From positions 1 to 64,000 of the forward strand of contig CALUWI010000004.1 in NCBI GenBank assembly GCA_944324465.1: a DNA stretch of 64,000 bases, given 5' to 3'. Below, piece by piece: positions 25,794 to 36,092 of the stretch. The position numbers were made by a program, and so were the translations under genes. The notes beneath the pieces are model-generated. The model saw only the letters and a list, made by a program, of their open reading frames with translations, searched no databases and had not been told where the DNA came from. Origin of the DNA: an uncultured Mucispirillum sp. (GTDB taxonomy: Bacteria > Chrysiogenota > Deferribacteres > Deferribacterales > Mucispirillaceae). Position 1 is the first letter of the stretch; every line of letters starts with the position of its first letter.

Positions 25794-26264
25794 TTGCGTT
25801 TAACAATACCAAAAGAATTTACAGAATATGCAGAAAAAACTGCTGGTAAATATAACTGTAAAGTGCTTGATATTACATTAAAACCTGAAAAAAAATCTCA
25901 CACTTTGCGTGTAACTATTGATGGAGATGATACTTCCTTAAATGTATGTGCAGATATAAGCAGGGAGCTTTCTAAATGGCTTGACAGTCATGAAAATGAA
26001 ATTAAATGTTCATCATACAATTTTGAAGTGTCAAGCCCAGGTCCAGACAGGAAGCTGCGCACAGAGCAGGATTTTATAAACTGTATTAATAAAACAGTTT
26101 ATTTTGAAACGAAAACAAAAGCCGCAGACGGGCGTAAAAGATATAAAGGTAAAGTAATGTCATGTGAAAATGGCATTGTCCATATCTACACAAAAGAAGA
26201 AAGTGCAGAATTTGATATTGTTATTTCAGACATTGCAAAAGCCCGCATTGAATATGAATTTTAG
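25794..26264 (+). CDS. rimP: ribosome maturation factor RimP
   Basis: A 156-residue RimP, needed for 30S subunit maturation. It shows the usual two-domain layout: an N-terminal alpha/beta domain with LRVTIDGDD and DISRELSKWLD, then the signature YNFEVSSPGPDRKLRTEQDF and a C-terminal SH3-like barrel. The start is the TTG at 25794, with AAGGAG (25782-25787) at 6-nt spacing. The frame also opens upstream at 25758, but that TTG lies in the terminator loop and has no ribosome-binding site. The rare start codon and the terminator just upstream both suggest low, controlled expression. nusA follows after 8 nt. Confidence 0.93.
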   Translation: MRLTIPKEFTEYAEKTAGKYNCKVLDITLKPEKKSHTLRVTIDGDDTSLNVCADISRELSKWLDSHENEIKCSSYNFEVSSPGPDRKLRTEQDFINCINKTVYFETKTKAADGRKRYKGKVMSCENGIVHIYTKEESAEFDIVISDIAKARIEYEF

Positions 26265-26272
26265 GAGGAATA

Positions 26273-27580
26273 ATGAGCAGCAGTAAAGAAATCATAAAAA
26301 CTGTGGAAGATTTAGGCAGAGAAAAAGGTATATCCAGAGAAATATTAGCAGATGCTCTCCATGAAGCGATTGTAGCAGCTACAGTTAAGCGAATTGGTAA
26401 ATATTTAGAGCCAGAAGTTACTGTTGATTTAGATAAAGGCCTTATAAATATATTAATACCAAAAGAAGTATCAGAATCAAAAGAAAGCAATTGGTATGAA
26501 ATAACTATGGAAGAAGCAAAAGAGTATAAAGAAAACCCAGAGTATGGTGATATATTAATGGTGCCAACTACTCTTGATGCTTTAGGCAGACAGGCAGCTC
26601 TTGTTGCTAAACAAAAACTTATTGAAAAATTAAAAGAAGCTGAAAAACAAGTTATTTTAGATGATTTTCAAAGCAAACTTGGTGAAATAGTAAACGGTAC
26701 TATTTTAAAAACTGATAGAGATAATATTATTATCAATATTGGTAAAACTGAAGCTATTCTTCCTAAAAAAGAAATGATACCAGGTGAATTTTTTAATAGA
26801 AATGACTATGTGCGTGCATTACTTTTAGATATTAAACTTGTGAAAGGCTGGCCCCAGTTAGTTTTATCTCGTTCGCATCCTAATTTTCTTAAAAAATTAT
26901 TTGAAGCAGAAATTCCTGAAGTATTTGAAGGCATTATTGAAGTTAAAGGTGCTGCAAGAGAACCAGGCGACAGGGCAAAAGTAGCAGTATATTCTAAAAA
27001 CTCTAATATTGACCCAGTAGGTGCATGTATTGGTGTTAAAGGTGCAAGAATATCAACTATTTCTGATGAACTTAAAAAAGAAAAAATTGATGTTGTTGAA
27101 TGGTCTCCAGACCCTGTTAAATATGTATGTAATGCAATCAGTCCTGCTAATGTTTTATTAACAAATATTATTGAAGATGATAAAACTATAGAAATAGTTG
27201 TTCCAGATGACCAGCTTTCTTTAGCTATTGGTAAAAAAGGTCAAAATGTTCGTCTTGCAGCTATTTTAACTGAATGGCGTTTAGATGTTTTAAAAGAAAG
27301 CGAATATGCAGAAATTAGAACAAGCCGTTTAGAAGAACAGGAACAGGAATTAAAAGTTTTCTATGAACTTTATAACTTAGAAAATTTAGAAGTTTTAGAC
27401 CATACTATGATTTCTAAATTAATGGAACATGGAATAGATGATATAGAAAAACTTTCCAGTGCAAGTGTTGATGAAATAGTATCTTATTTAGAAATATCTG
27501 AAGAAGAAGCTGTTGGTATAATTAATGCTGCAATAGATTACTTAACTGCAAAACTTGATGAGCTTGATGACGAAGAATAG
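26273..27580 (+). CDS. nusA: transcription termination/antitermination factor NusA
   Basis: A 435-residue NusA. The N-terminal RNA-polymerase-binding domain (about 1-130) is followed by S1 (about 135-200, with GEIVNGTILKTDRDNIIINIGK), KH1 and KH2 (about 205-350, with GVKGARISTISDELKKEKID and LAIGKKGQNVRLAA). The last 70 residues form a helix-hairpin-helix repeat as in other long NusA proteins; there is one such repeat, not the two of E. coli. AGGAGG lies upstream of the ATG. NusA modulates pausing and termination, so it could act on the terminator in its own leader. The operon order rimP-nusA-ylxR-infB is conserved. Confidence 0.97.
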   Translation: MSSSKEIIKTVEDLGREKGISREILADALHEAIVAATVKRIGKYLEPEVTVDLDKGLINILIPKEVSESKESNWYEITMEEAKEYKENPEYGDILMVPTTLDALGRQAALVAKQKLIEKLKEAEKQVILDDFQSKLGEIVNGTILKTDRDNIIINIGKTEAILPKKEMIPGEFFNRNDYVRALLLDIKLVKGWPQLVLSRSHPNFLKKLFEAEIPEVFEGIIEVKGAAREPGDRAKVAVYSKNSNIDPVGACIGVKGARISTISDELKKEKIDVVEWSPDPVKYVCNAISPANVLLTNIIEDDKTIEIVVPDDQLSLAIGKKGQNVRLAAILTEWRLDVLKESEYAEIRTSRLEEQEQELKVFYELYNLENLEVLDHTMISKLMEHGIDDIEKLSSASVDEIVSYLEISEEEAVGIINAAIDYLTAKLDELDDEE

Positions 27581-27590
27581 GATTTATTAA

Positions 27591-28103
27591 TTGTCTAAGC
27601 CAAAGGAATACAGAGTTTGTGCATTTTGTGGAAAAAAACAGCATAAGTCATATATGTTGAAAATTACTCTGCCGGAAATCACTTTTGATTTTTGGCAGAA
27701 TATGCAGAGCAGAAGTTTTTATGTATGCCAGCAGCGAACATGTATAAACAAAGTATTTAAAAAGAAAACTGTATATAAATATTTAGATGATGATCTAAAT
27801 ATTAACTTGTTATATGATAAACTAAAAGAAAGTATAAAAAATAATACTGTATATCATATTAATGAGTTATTTGATAAGTTTGATGCTTGTGATACTGATG
27901 TAGATACTAATAAATTAGTTTTATACAGATATGATGTATCAGCAGTCAGCAGTAACAGTATATTATTAGATAAAGCAGTTTATAATGGCAGTAAAAAATT
28001 CTGCATTATTTATGATAAACATATTGCAGATAAATTAATAAAATATAAAAACTTGATTACAAATATTGATGGTTTATTTTACGGAGAATTAAATGGCATT
28101 TAA
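27591..28103 (+). CDS. YlxR (DUF448) protein with a C-terminal extension
   Basis: A 170-residue protein. The first 75 residues carry the YlxR/DUF448 zinc-ribbon-like signature: RVCAFCGKK, then SRSFYVCQQRTCINK. The remainder (about 76-170) has a loose alternating pattern ending in SKKFCIIYDKHIADKLIKYK that could be a decayed L7Ae-like RNA-binding domain, as YlxR-L7Ae fusions occur at this position in other bacteria. That second call is weak. The start is TTG at 27591 with AGGA about 9 nt upstream, and the end overlaps infB by 11 nt. YlxR proteins bind RNA or nucleoid; the exact role is uncertain. Confidence 0.82.
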   Translation: MSKPKEYRVCAFCGKKQHKSYMLKITLPEITFDFWQNMQSRSFYVCQQRTCINKVFKKKTVYKYLDDDLNINLLYDKLKESIKNNTVYHINELFDKFDACDTDVDTNKLVLYRYDVSAVSSNSILLDKAVYNGSKKFCIIYDKHIADKLIKYKNLITNIDGLFYGELNGI

Positions 28104-31086
28104 AAAAGTTAGCGAAGTGGCAAAAAATGCGGGTATTAGTGTTGATGAAGCACTAAAAGTATTACAGTCTTCAGGTGTACATGTATCTAAAGGTGATGAT
28201 ACTGTTAAAGATGAAGATATTGCAGCGGCAGGTCTTGATAAGAGAGGACAGCTTGACAGAAGGCAGGAAATGCTCCAAAAAGCATTAGAACGCCATAAAA
28301 AAGGTGTTAAAATTAAAGAAGTTGTTGTTAATAATAAAGGTACAGGAAATCAGCAGGATGGTCCTAAAAAGTTAAGTAAAGAAGACCTGAAAATGCGTAA
28401 AAAATTAGTTGAACAGCAGCTTAAAAAGGTTGATGAAGATAGAATTCAGTATAATAAAGAAAAAGCTGCTCAACAGCAGAATAGTGAGCAGAGTGTTAAA
28501 GAAACTGCTGTAAAACAGGAAGTAAAAGAAGTTCAGACACCTGTTGTTTCTGATGTAAAACCTGCAAATGTTAATACTAATAATAACAATAACAATACTG
28601 CTGCCCAAAATAATAATGCGGCTGCTGCATCTAATAATGAAGCTGCTAAAAATGTACAAAAACCAATTCACAATCAAAATGCTCAAAGCCATCAAAATTC
28701 TCAAAACAGGAATCAGGACCGTCCAAAAGAGCAGAAAAAGGATGACCGTAAGGATAATAAACCATTTAATAAAGATAAAAATAAACCAAATGACAAAAAT
28801 AAAAATTTCTCTAAAGATAGAAATGAGAAATCTGACAAGCCTTTTAATAGAGATAAAGATAAAGGCGAAAAACGCTATCAGGACAGAGATAAAGACGGCT
28901 CAGGTGATAGATTCCGTGATAATAAAGGCGGTAAAAACCAGCAGTCTGGCTCTCAGCAGAGAATGAATAATGATAATGTGTTTATGACTGGTGATGAAGA
29001 TAGAAAACGCATTGTTAAAAAGAAAGAAGACGAAAATAAAGATAAAGATAAAGAAAATAAAAAACCAAAAAATAAAAAAGATGGTAAACGCTCTAAAAGC
29101 TGGATGAAAACTATCAATGAAGGTATGGATGAACTTACTATTGAAAGTGAAGTAGAAAATACTCCAACTATTTCACCTAATATTGATATTTCAGATTTAT
29201 TAGATGTTGACCCAGACAGACAGCCAAAAAATAACAACTATAATAAAAATAAAATAAATAAAAAAGTAAATAAAAAACAAGATAAATCTCAAGTAAAAGC
29301 ATTTGTCCGCCCTGAAAAAGTAGAAATAGGCGAGCATATTGTTATATCTGAATTTGGCAGCTTAATAGGTGTAAAAACTACTGAGCTTATTAAAAAATTA
29401 TTTTCTATGGGTATAATGGCAAGTGTTAACCAGTCAATAGATGCTGAAAGTGCACAGCTTTTAGGTCTTGAATATGGTGTAGATGTAACAGTTAAAACTA
29501 TTACTGAAGATGATTTACTGCCAGTTTATGAAGATAAAGAAGAAGATTTAGAAAAACGCCCACCTATTGTTACAGTTATGGGACATGTTGACCATGGTAA
29601 AACATCACTTTTAGATGCTATTCGTTCAACAAGTGTTGTAGCTGGTGAAGCAGGTGGTATTACTCAGCACATTGGTGCATACGAAGTTGAATGCAGTAAC
29701 GGAACTGTTACATTTTTAGATACTCCAGGACATGAAGCATTTACAACACTTCGTGCCCGTGGTGCATTATTAACTGACATAGTTATTTTAGTTGTTGCAG
29801 CAGATGATGGTGTAAAACCACAGACAAAAGAAGCTATTGACCATGCAAAAGCAGCAGGGGTTCGTATAGTTGTTGCAATTAATAAAATAGATAAAGATGG
29901 TGCAAATCCTGATAGAGTTAAACAGCAGCTTGCAGAGTATGGTATTATTCCAGAAGAATGGGGTGGTGATTATCAATTCCAGGAAATATCTGCAAAAAAA
30001 CGCCTGCATATTGATGATTTATTAGATAGAGTATTACTTGAAGCAGAAATGCTTGATTTAAAAGGCAATCCAAACAGACCAGCAGAGGGTGTTGTTATTG
30101 AAAGCCGTCTTGATAAACAAAAAGGACCTGTTGCAACAGTGCTTGTTAAAAATGGTACTTTAAGACGCGGCGATACATTTATTTCTGGCTCTCAGTTTGG
30201 TAAAGTAAGAGCTATGTTTAATTACAAAGGCTCATCTATAAAAGAAGCTGGTCTTTCTATTCCTGCCGAAGTTATGGGTTTCAGCGAACTTCCAGAAGCA
30301 GGTGAGAAATTTATTGTAACTGATGAAAAAACTGCAAAACAAGTTACAGAATTAAGAGCAAAACTTGCAAAAGAACAGCAAATGGCTGATAGAGGCAAAC
30401 TTTCTCTTGCTGATTTCTTTAATAAAATGAAAGACGGCGAATTAAAAGAATTAAATATTGTATTAAAAGCAGATGCTCAAGGTTCATTAGAAGCATTATC
30501 ATCATCTCTTTTAAAACTTTCTAATAAGGAAGTAAAAGTAAGTATTATACATGATGGTATCGGTGCAATTAATGAATCAGATGTATCTCTTGCAGTTGCA
30601 TCAAGTGCTATTATTATAGGCTTTAATGTTCGTCCTGATGCAAAAGCAAAACAGGCTGCTGAAAGAGAAAAAATAGATATTGAACTTTATTCTGTAATCT
30701 ATAAAGCAATAGATGATGTGAAACTTGCCCTTGAAGGTCTGCTTTCACCAGAAATGAAAGAAAATATTATAGGTCATATAGAAATCAGACAAATATTCTC
30801 TGCACCAAAAGTTGGTAAAATTGCAGGATGTTTTGTTACTGACGGTAAAGTTACAAGAAACTCAAGTGTTAGAGTTATCAGAGATTCTATTGTAATTTTT
30901 GATGGTAAATTAAGCTCATTAAAACGATTTACTGATGATGTAAAAGAAGTTGTTGCAGGTTATGAATGCGGCTTAACTATTGAAAAATATCAAGATATTA
31001 AAGAAAATGATGTATTAGAAGTATATGAAGTTGTTGAAGAAAAAAGAACTCTGGAAGATGTAGCTAAAGACGAAAACGAGAAGTAA
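28093..31086 (+). CDS. infB: translation initiation factor IF-2
   Basis: A 997-residue IF-2. An N-terminal helical module (about 1-50) leads into a long Lys/Asn/Asp-rich, low-complexity linker (about 75-390), then the core: an IF2-N module about 405-470, the G domain with P-loop GHVDHGKT (497-504), DTPGHE and NKID, domain II, and two C-terminal domains. It places initiator tRNA on the 30S subunit in a GTP-dependent step. The asparagine-rich linker is long and produces spurious open frames on both strands. GGAG precedes the ATG, which lies inside the end of ylxR. Confidence 0.97.
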   Translation: MAFKKVSEVAKNAGISVDEALKVLQSSGVHVSKGDDTVKDEDIAAAGLDKRGQLDRRQEMLQKALERHKKGVKIKEVVVNNKGTGNQQDGPKKLSKEDLKMRKKLVEQQLKKVDEDRIQYNKEKAAQQQNSEQSVKETAVKQEVKEVQTPVVSDVKPANVNTNNNNNNTAAQNNNAAAASNNEAAKNVQKPIHNQNAQSHQNSQNRNQDRPKEQKKDDRKDNKPFNKDKNKPNDKNKNFSKDRNEKSDKPFNRDKDKGEKRYQDRDKDGSGDRFRDNKGGKNQQSGSQQRMNNDNVFMTGDEDRKRIVKKKEDENKDKDKENKKPKNKKDGKRSKSWMKTINEGMDELTIESEVENTPTISPNIDISDLLDVDPDRQPKNNNYNKNKINKKVNKKQDKSQVKAFVRPEKVEIGEHIVISEFGSLIGVKTTELIKKLFSMGIMASVNQSIDAESAQLLGLEYGVDVTVKTITEDDLLPVYEDKEEDLEKRPPIVTVMGHVDHGKTSLLDAIRSTSVVAGEAGGITQHIGAYEVECSNGTVTFLDTPGHEAFTTLRARGALLTDIVILVVAADDGVKPQTKEAIDHAKAAGVRIVVAINKIDKDGANPDRVKQQLAEYGIIPEEWGGDYQFQEISAKKRLHIDDLLDRVLLEAEMLDLKGNPNRPAEGVVIESRLDKQKGPVATVLVKNGTLRRGDTFISGSQFGKVRAMFNYKGSSIKEAGLSIPAEVMGFSELPEAGEKFIVTDEKTAKQVTELRAKLAKEQQMADRGKLSLADFFNKMKDGELKELNIVLKADAQGSLEALSSSLLKLSNKEVKVSIIHDGIGAINESDVSLAVASSAIIIGFNVRPDAKAKQAAEREKIDIELYSVIYKAIDDVKLALEGLLSPEMKENIIGHIEIRQIFSAPKVGKIAGCFVTDGKVTRNSSVRVIRDSIVIFDGKLSSLKRFTDDVKEVVAGYECGLTIEKYQDIKENDVLEVYEVVEEKRTLEDVAKDENEK

Positions 31087-31087
31087 T

Positions 31088-31438
31088 ATGCAGGAAACAT
31101 TAAGAACAAAACGAGTAGCAGAACTTATAAGACAGGAAGTATCAAATGTAATAAGGGACAGCGTTCATGACCCAAAAGTAAAAGATGTTGTTATTACTGC
31201 TGTCAAAGTAAGTGTAGATTTAGATTTAGCAAGGATATACTGGACTACATATAATAATGATGCTGTAAAAGGCATACAGGCAGGTTTAGAGCGTTCAGCA
31301 GGTTTTATTCGTAAAGAAATTTTAAAATCTGTCCGCTTGAAAAAAGTGCCAAAATTAGAATTTGTTGTAGATGATTCCAGACAGGAAGCAGATAGAATAG
31401 ATAATCTGCTCAGCTTGATAGAAAAGGAAAACCATTAA
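31088..31438 (+). CDS. rbfA: 30S ribosome-binding factor A
   Basis: A 116-residue RbfA, a KH-fold cold-shock factor that binds 16S rRNA during late 30S assembly. Visible family segments are TKRVAELIRQEVSNVIRD, DLDLARIYWT and the C-terminal RLKKVPKLEFVVDDS followed by a short helix. The start lies 1 nt after the infB stop and the end overlaps truB by 1 nt, so it is translationally coupled on both sides. The length is normal. Confidence 0.95.
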   Translation: MQETLRTKRVAELIRQEVSNVIRDSVHDPKVKDVVITAVKVSVDLDLARIYWTTYNNDAVKGIQAGLERSAGFIRKEILKSVRLKKVPKLEFVVDDSRQEADRIDNLLSLIEKENH

Positions 31439-32331
31439 TGAATGGTGTTGTAAATGTATATAAAGAAGCAGGGATGACCTCTTTTGATGTGGTAGCAAAA
31501 GTCCGCCGCCTTTTTAATGTATCAAAATGTGGTCATCTTGGAACACTTGACCCTATGGCAGAAGGTGTTCTTCCTGTTTTAGTTGGATATGCTACAAGGT
31601 TTGCAGATTATTTATCAAGTGTAGATAAAGAATATATTGCAGAATTTAAACTTGGTGAAAGAAGCCAGAGCTATGATAATACTTCTGAAATAGAAAAAGT
31701 ATCAGATAAAGTTGTAAGTGAAGAAGATATAAAAAATGTTCTTCATTCATTAACAGGTAAAATATCCTTAAAAGTGCCAGCATTTTCTGCCAAAAAAATA
31801 AATGGTGTTAGAGCTTATAAACTTGCACGAAAAGGTGAAATAGAAGATGCTGGTGAAAAGGAAATGGAAATATATTCTATTGACCTTTTAAATTATGAAT
31901 ATCCATTAGGTATCATAAAAGTTTCATGTGGCAAAGGAACATATATAAGAAGTATAATAAATACACTTGGTGACCGTTTAGGAACTGGTGCATTAATGAG
32001 CGGTCTTATTCGTTCAGCTAATGGAGTATTTAAATATAACCAGTCTTATAAAATATCTCAGCTTGAAAAGCTGTCTGAAGAAAACCAGCTGTCAAAGGCT
32101 GTTATCCCTGTTTATGATATACTTAACTGGGGAAGGGCTGTTGTTAAAGACAGCTTTATTAAGCGTATTAAAAATGGTGTTTCTCCAGACAGAAATTCTT
32201 TTTTATCTTTTCCTATAGAGCATGAAGGCAGCAATTTTTTTATTATGGATAATAAAGGAAATCTGCTTGCTGCTGCAGAAAGGTGTGAAAGTTCTGACCA
32301 TCCATTAAAGCTGACTATTGTTATTAATTAA
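31438..32331 (+). CDS. truB: tRNA pseudouridine-55 synthase
   Basis: A 297-residue TruB that makes pseudouridine 55 in the T-loop of most tRNAs. The catalytic motif HLGTLDPMAEGVLPV puts the nucleophilic aspartate at residue 38, and KGTYIRSIINTLG marks the other conserved strand. A C-terminal PUA-like domain of moderate length follows. It is the last gene of the rimP operon; ribF and rpsO, which often follow, are not here. There is no clear terminator before the next promoter. Confidence 0.96.
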   Translation: MNGVVNVYKEAGMTSFDVVAKVRRLFNVSKCGHLGTLDPMAEGVLPVLVGYATRFADYLSSVDKEYIAEFKLGERSQSYDNTSEIEKVSDKVVSEEDIKNVLHSLTGKISLKVPAFSAKKINGVRAYKLARKGEIEDAGEKEMEIYSIDLLNYEYPLGIIKVSCGKGTYIRSIINTLGDRLGTGALMSGLIRSANGVFKYNQSYKISQLEKLSEENQLSKAVIPVYDILNWGRAVVKDSFIKRIKNGVSPDRNSFLSFPIEHEGSNFFIMDNKGNLLAAAERCESSDHPLKLTIVIN

Positions 32332-32402
32332 TTCTTAAAGTCTTATTAATAATAGTAATCAAAACTAATTATGTAGAAATTATGTGATTTCGGTTATGAT
32401 TG

Positions 32403-32431
32403 TTGACATATTCATTTCTGTGTGCTAATTT
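32403..32431 (+). promoter_or_regulatory. candidate promoter for the DUF302 gene
   Basis: TTGACA (32403-32408) and TAATTT (32426-32431) are 17 nt apart. The -35 box is perfect, the -10 box weak. It lies 30 nt upstream of the ATG. Confidence 0.45.
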
Positions 32432-32461
32432 TTATAAAAATATAAAAAGGAGTAAAATAGT

Positions 32462-32917
32462 ATGAAAAAAATTAAATTTTTAACTATCGCTGTCTTTGTT
32501 TTAGGCTTTGCTGCTGTTTCTTTTGCTGCAGGTCATACTACTGCAATTGAAAGTAAATATGATTACAAAACTACAGTAGATAAAACAATCAATGCTATTA
32601 AATCAAACAAAAAAGCAACATTATTTGCAGTAATTAACCATGGTGAAAATGCAAAAAAATTAAATGCTGAAATGGGCCAGGGTACATTACTTATTTTTGG
32701 CAACCCTGCTTTTGGAGCTACTTTTATGAAAGATTATCCACAAGCTGGTATTGATTTACCTTTAAAAATATATATTTTTGAAGATAAAGGTAAAGTATAT
32801 TTTTCTTATGTAAATCCAACTGACATAGCAAAAAACTATAAAGGTGCAGATAAACATGAGTTTATTAAAGGCACTCAAGGTATGTTAGACGGTATGGCAA
32901 AAAAAATCCTTAAATAA
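32462..32917 (+). CDS. secreted DUF302 family protein
   Basis: A 151-residue protein with a signal peptide (cleavage near VSFAA-GH) and one DUF302 domain: KYDYKTTVDKTINAIKSNKK, ATLFAVINHGENAKK, GQGTLLIFGNPAFGA and LPLKIYIFED are the four usual strands and helices. DUF302 proteins are small periplasmic or cytoplasmic proteins that can bind metals; the role is not established. AAAAGGAG lies upstream. It has its own promoter and terminator, so the strong signals suggest abundance. Confidence 0.88.
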   Translation: MKKIKFLTIAVFVLGFAAVSFAAGHTTAIESKYDYKTTVDKTINAIKSNKKATLFAVINHGENAKKLNAEMGQGTLLIFGNPAFGATFMKDYPQAGIDLPLKIYIFEDKGKVYFSYVNPTDIAKNYKGADKHEFIKGTQGMLDGMAKKILK

Positions 32918-32945
32918 TTTTATAATATACCTACCCACTTTTTTG

Positions 32946-32976
32946 CCCTGTGTATTATGTACACAGGGTTTTTTTA
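32946..32976 (+). terminator. terminator after the DUF302 gene
   Basis: CCCTGTGTA (32946-32954) and TACACAGGG (32960-32968) form a perfect 9-bp stem followed by T7. Confidence 0.93.
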
Positions 32977-33140
32977 TGAACAAAAATATAAAGAATTTTT
33001 AAAAAATCTATGTCAATATCTATTTAAATATTTCCTTTATATATCAAATAAATATTAAGTTAACATTCTATTTAGATACATATAATATTAATTATATGTG
33101 ATTTTTTAAATATATTTATTGCTAAATTAGAAAAATTTTC

Positions 33141-33169
33141 TTGAAAATATAAAAATTAAATAATATAGT
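33141..33169 (+). promoter_or_regulatory. promoter for the VgrG cargo operon
   Basis: TTGAAA (33141-33146) and TATAGT (33164-33169) are 17 nt apart and about 45 nt before the PAAR-like start codon. The surrounding 32977-33213 stretch is otherwise very AT-rich and empty. Confidence 0.5.
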
Positions 33170-33213
33170 ATGAAAATACACAATATATTAGTTAATTTAT
33201 TAGGAGATTTTTT

Positions 33214-33555
33214 ATGAAGCCGTTATTAGAAAATGATAAAGTTGTATGTGCTCATAATGGTATGGTTCAATTAAAATCTGATAAAGGCAAAGATTTAATT
33301 ATTAATGGTAACCCTGTTATCACAAAAAGTGATTTGATGAATGCATCTATTTCTGGATGTACTCATAATATAGCAGGAGTGCCTAAACCATGCACAAAAA
33401 TAATGCAGATACCTGAAAATGCTTTAAGTACATTAATTGAAACAGGTGGTGAAGCTGTTGTATTAGAAGATATGCTTTCAATGATAATGACAGATAATGG
33501 AGTTCCATTACAGCTGCAGGGTAATCAAGATAAACCTTTAGTGTTAGATAACTAG
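33214..33555 (+). CDS. PAAR-like spike tip protein
   Basis: A 113-residue protein starting KVVCAHNGMVQLKSDKGKD, with two CxxH-like Cys/His spots (CAHNG, then SGCTHNIAG and PKPCTKI). It resembles the small PAAR-like proteins encoded just upstream of VgrG, which cap the spike with a zinc-stabilised beta cone. Sequence alone gives only partial PAAR character. Its position 21 nt before vgrG is the strongest support. AGGAG precedes the ATG. It may load the effector encoded two genes downstream. Confidence 0.68.
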   Translation: MKPLLENDKVVCAHNGMVQLKSDKGKDLIINGNPVITKSDLMNASISGCTHNIAGVPKPCTKIMQIPENALSTLIETGGEAVVLEDMLSMIMTDNGVPLQLQGNQDKPLVLDN

Positions 33556-33576
33556 TTTTATATAGAAGGTAATAGC

Positions 33577-35994
33577 ATGGAAACAAATAATTTAGTAAGC
33601 GAAATAGTTTTTATAAGCCGCAATATTCCTGGTTTTAGATTTAGAATAGCAGAAGCTAAAATTTATGAAAGTTTGGATTATCCATATCATATAGAGTGTA
33701 TATGCTATTATGAGGGAATAAATAATGAACCATTTAATGATGGTATTTATGGCATACTTGATATTAATGTGCGGGTGTATTTAAATGACCCATCATATAC
33801 AAATATGAAAGAAAAACAAAAGGTTACTAAATTATTTAAGGGTGTTATTAAAGAAGCTGTATATTTAGGAGATAAAGAGTTTTCTGGTAATTTTACTAAA
33901 GAACACAGGCATTATTATAAAATGATTATAGCTTCTCAGATGATAAGATTAAACTATAATAAAGCATACAGAATATATAATGATAAAAGTGTATTAGATG
34001 TGCTGCAAAAAATTTATGAAAATGCTAAAAATACAATTGCAACTCAGTTTGATTTTTCTCGTATTCAAAACAGTTTTAAAAAAGAAGAATATATAAGCCA
34101 GTATAATGAAAGCGATTTAGAGTTTTTATTAAGATTATGCAGTAATTATGGAATATATTTTGTAGAAAATGAAGATGGTGTATTTTTTTATGATTCTGTG
34201 CAGAAAGCAGATTTTGATTTAAAAAATAATAAATTAAATCTGCTGGAGGTTTCAAAGCATCATACATATCCATATAATCCATCAAGTGATAACTATTTAA
34301 CAAGTTTATGTATATCACATATAGAAAGCGGTATGGAAATGGGTAATCAGTGGAGTTTTTTCAGCAGCGGAAGTGCAGGAAATCCACACATAGATGAAGT
34401 ATATAAAAGTCAGAATTACTGGGATGACAGGGATATTGATAATCGTGATAAAATAACAAATTATGCAGTTCATAAAGATTTAACTAATATTACTTTTAAT
34501 GAAGACAGTTTCCAGAATGGTTTACAGTTTCAAGCAAATATTAATTTATTAAGCAGGCATATAGAACGGACTAGAATAAAAGCTAAAAGTAATATTTTAA
34601 ATATCAATATTAATGATGTTTTAACTGTTATTAAACCAGAAGGTAACTATACCTACAGAGTAACAGGCATTATCCATTATTACCATGATAAAAGCGAGCA
34701 GGGCGGAAGAATATTAGAGAAAGAACCTGCTTTATATTCTATGTACAGTAATGAACTGCGATTAATTCCAAATACTATGCCATATACTATGAAATATATT
34801 GATAAACCAAGAGTTTTTGGTATTACTCTTGGTGTAGTAATAGGTGAAAAAGATAGTATAGATGATGAAAGAAATAATATTGTAGTAGATGAATATGGCA
34901 GAGTTCGTGTGCGTTTTTCATCTATGGCTGTTCAAGGTCAGTATGATGAAGATGGTATAGTAGATAATGATAAATATACTCACAGCTGCTATTTAAGATA
35001 TGCAAGTCCTGCAGCAAGCAGCAGCTCTGGTTTTATTGCTGTTCCAAGAGTAGGGGATGAAGTTATTATATCTTATATAGACGGCGACCCAAACAGACCA
35101 ATTATTACTGGAAGTTTATATAATTTATCAAATAAATCATTAATCCAAAATGAAATACTGCAAAATAAGCATAAAACATCACTTTCTTCTAAAACTGTTG
35201 GTAAAGGTCAGCAGGGAGTTAATGAATTTACAATGAGTAATATCCCTGAAAAGCAGGAAATTTATTTGAAAGCTGAAAGAAATTATAAAGAATTAGTTAA
35301 GCATAATTATGAGCAGACTATTGAAAACGATAAGACAACTAAAGTTATTGGTTTTTTTACAGAAGAAATTAATCAGGAATATAAACAGCATGTTACAGCC
35401 ACAAAAAATATTAAAATAGACGGCAAAGAAGTAATAGCTGTTGGTCTTTCAAAAGAAACTGAAGTTTTGCAGTCTAATACTTTAAATGTAGGCTCTGAAA
35501 ATATATTAAAAGTAGCAAAAAACAGCAGAGAAACAATTGGTGGAAATAAAAATTTAGATATTGAAAAAGATTACTTAATTAATGTTTATGAAGAAAAGAA
35601 AGAAACTATACATGGCAACGAGCATAAACATATTAAAGGCAGTTATAATGTAAGCAGCGATACATGTATATCTGTTTTTTCTGATAACAGCTATAATGTG
35701 GAAGCTGGAAGCGATTTAGAGCTGTATTCTAAAAATAATACATCCATAAATACTGATAATCACTTAAGTATATGTGCAAAAACATCGGATATTCAATTTA
35801 AAGATAATGTTGATATTATATCTGAAAATACTATTTCATTTAATACAGGCAAGTCATTATTAATTAATGTAAAAGATGAGATTCAGGCATCTATATCATC
35901 AGATGGGTTTTCTTTTAAGGTTAAGGATATAGAGCTTTTAATTTCATCTGATGGAATTTCTATTAAAGGCGGTAAACTTGAAATAAAAAAATAA
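33577..35994 (+). CDS. vgrG: VgrG, type VI secretion spike protein
   Basis: An 805-residue VgrG (TssI). The N-terminal gp27-like part (about 1-400) includes YISQYNESDLEFLLRLCSNYGI. The gp5 OB-fold region (about 410-530) holds VDEYGRVRVRF and the family's most conserved stretch GFIAVPRVGDEVIISYIDGD followed by NRPIITGSLYN. The C-terminal third (about 570-800) is a repetitive beta-helix needle. No effector domain is fused at the C-terminus, so cargo should come from the neighbours. It lies between a PAAR-like gene and a large putative effector on one strand. No tss structural genes are in the window. Confidence 0.93.
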   Translation: METNNLVSEIVFISRNIPGFRFRIAEAKIYESLDYPYHIECICYYEGINNEPFNDGIYGILDINVRVYLNDPSYTNMKEKQKVTKLFKGVIKEAVYLGDKEFSGNFTKEHRHYYKMIIASQMIRLNYNKAYRIYNDKSVLDVLQKIYENAKNTIATQFDFSRIQNSFKKEEYISQYNESDLEFLLRLCSNYGIYFVENEDGVFFYDSVQKADFDLKNNKLNLLEVSKHHTYPYNPSSDNYLTSLCISHIESGMEMGNQWSFFSSGSAGNPHIDEVYKSQNYWDDRDIDNRDKITNYAVHKDLTNITFNEDSFQNGLQFQANINLLSRHIERTRIKAKSNILNININDVLTVIKPEGNYTYRVTGIIHYYHDKSEQGGRILEKEPALYSMYSNELRLIPNTMPYTMKYIDKPRVFGITLGVVIGEKDSIDDERNNIVVDEYGRVRVRFSSMAVQGQYDEDGIVDNDKYTHSCYLRYASPAASSSSGFIAVPRVGDEVIISYIDGDPNRPIITGSLYNLSNKSLIQNEILQNKHKTSLSSKTVGKGQQGVNEFTMSNIPEKQEIYLKAERNYKELVKHNYEQTIENDKTTKVIGFFTEEINQEYKQHVTATKNIKIDGKEVIAVGLSKETEVLQSNTLNVGSENILKVAKNSRETIGGNKNLDIEKDYLINVYEEKKETIHGNEHKHIKGSYNVSSDTCISVFSDNSYNVEAGSDLELYSKNNTSINTDNHLSICAKTSDIQFKDNVDIISENTISFNTGKSLLINVKDEIQASISSDGFSFKVKDIELLISSDGISIKGGKLEIKK

Positions 35995-36092
35995 TTACAG
36001 GTTAGGCAGAAGTTATTGATTTTAGATTTAAGTTATACTGCGAAATACAGTGTTTTAGTTAATAAATAATGAATACATAAAAAGGTGATGAT

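Noticed and set aside
28405-29237. Long frames on both strands inside infB
   Set aside because: They come from the Asn/Lys-rich repetitive linker of IF-2 and have biased, low-complexity translations.
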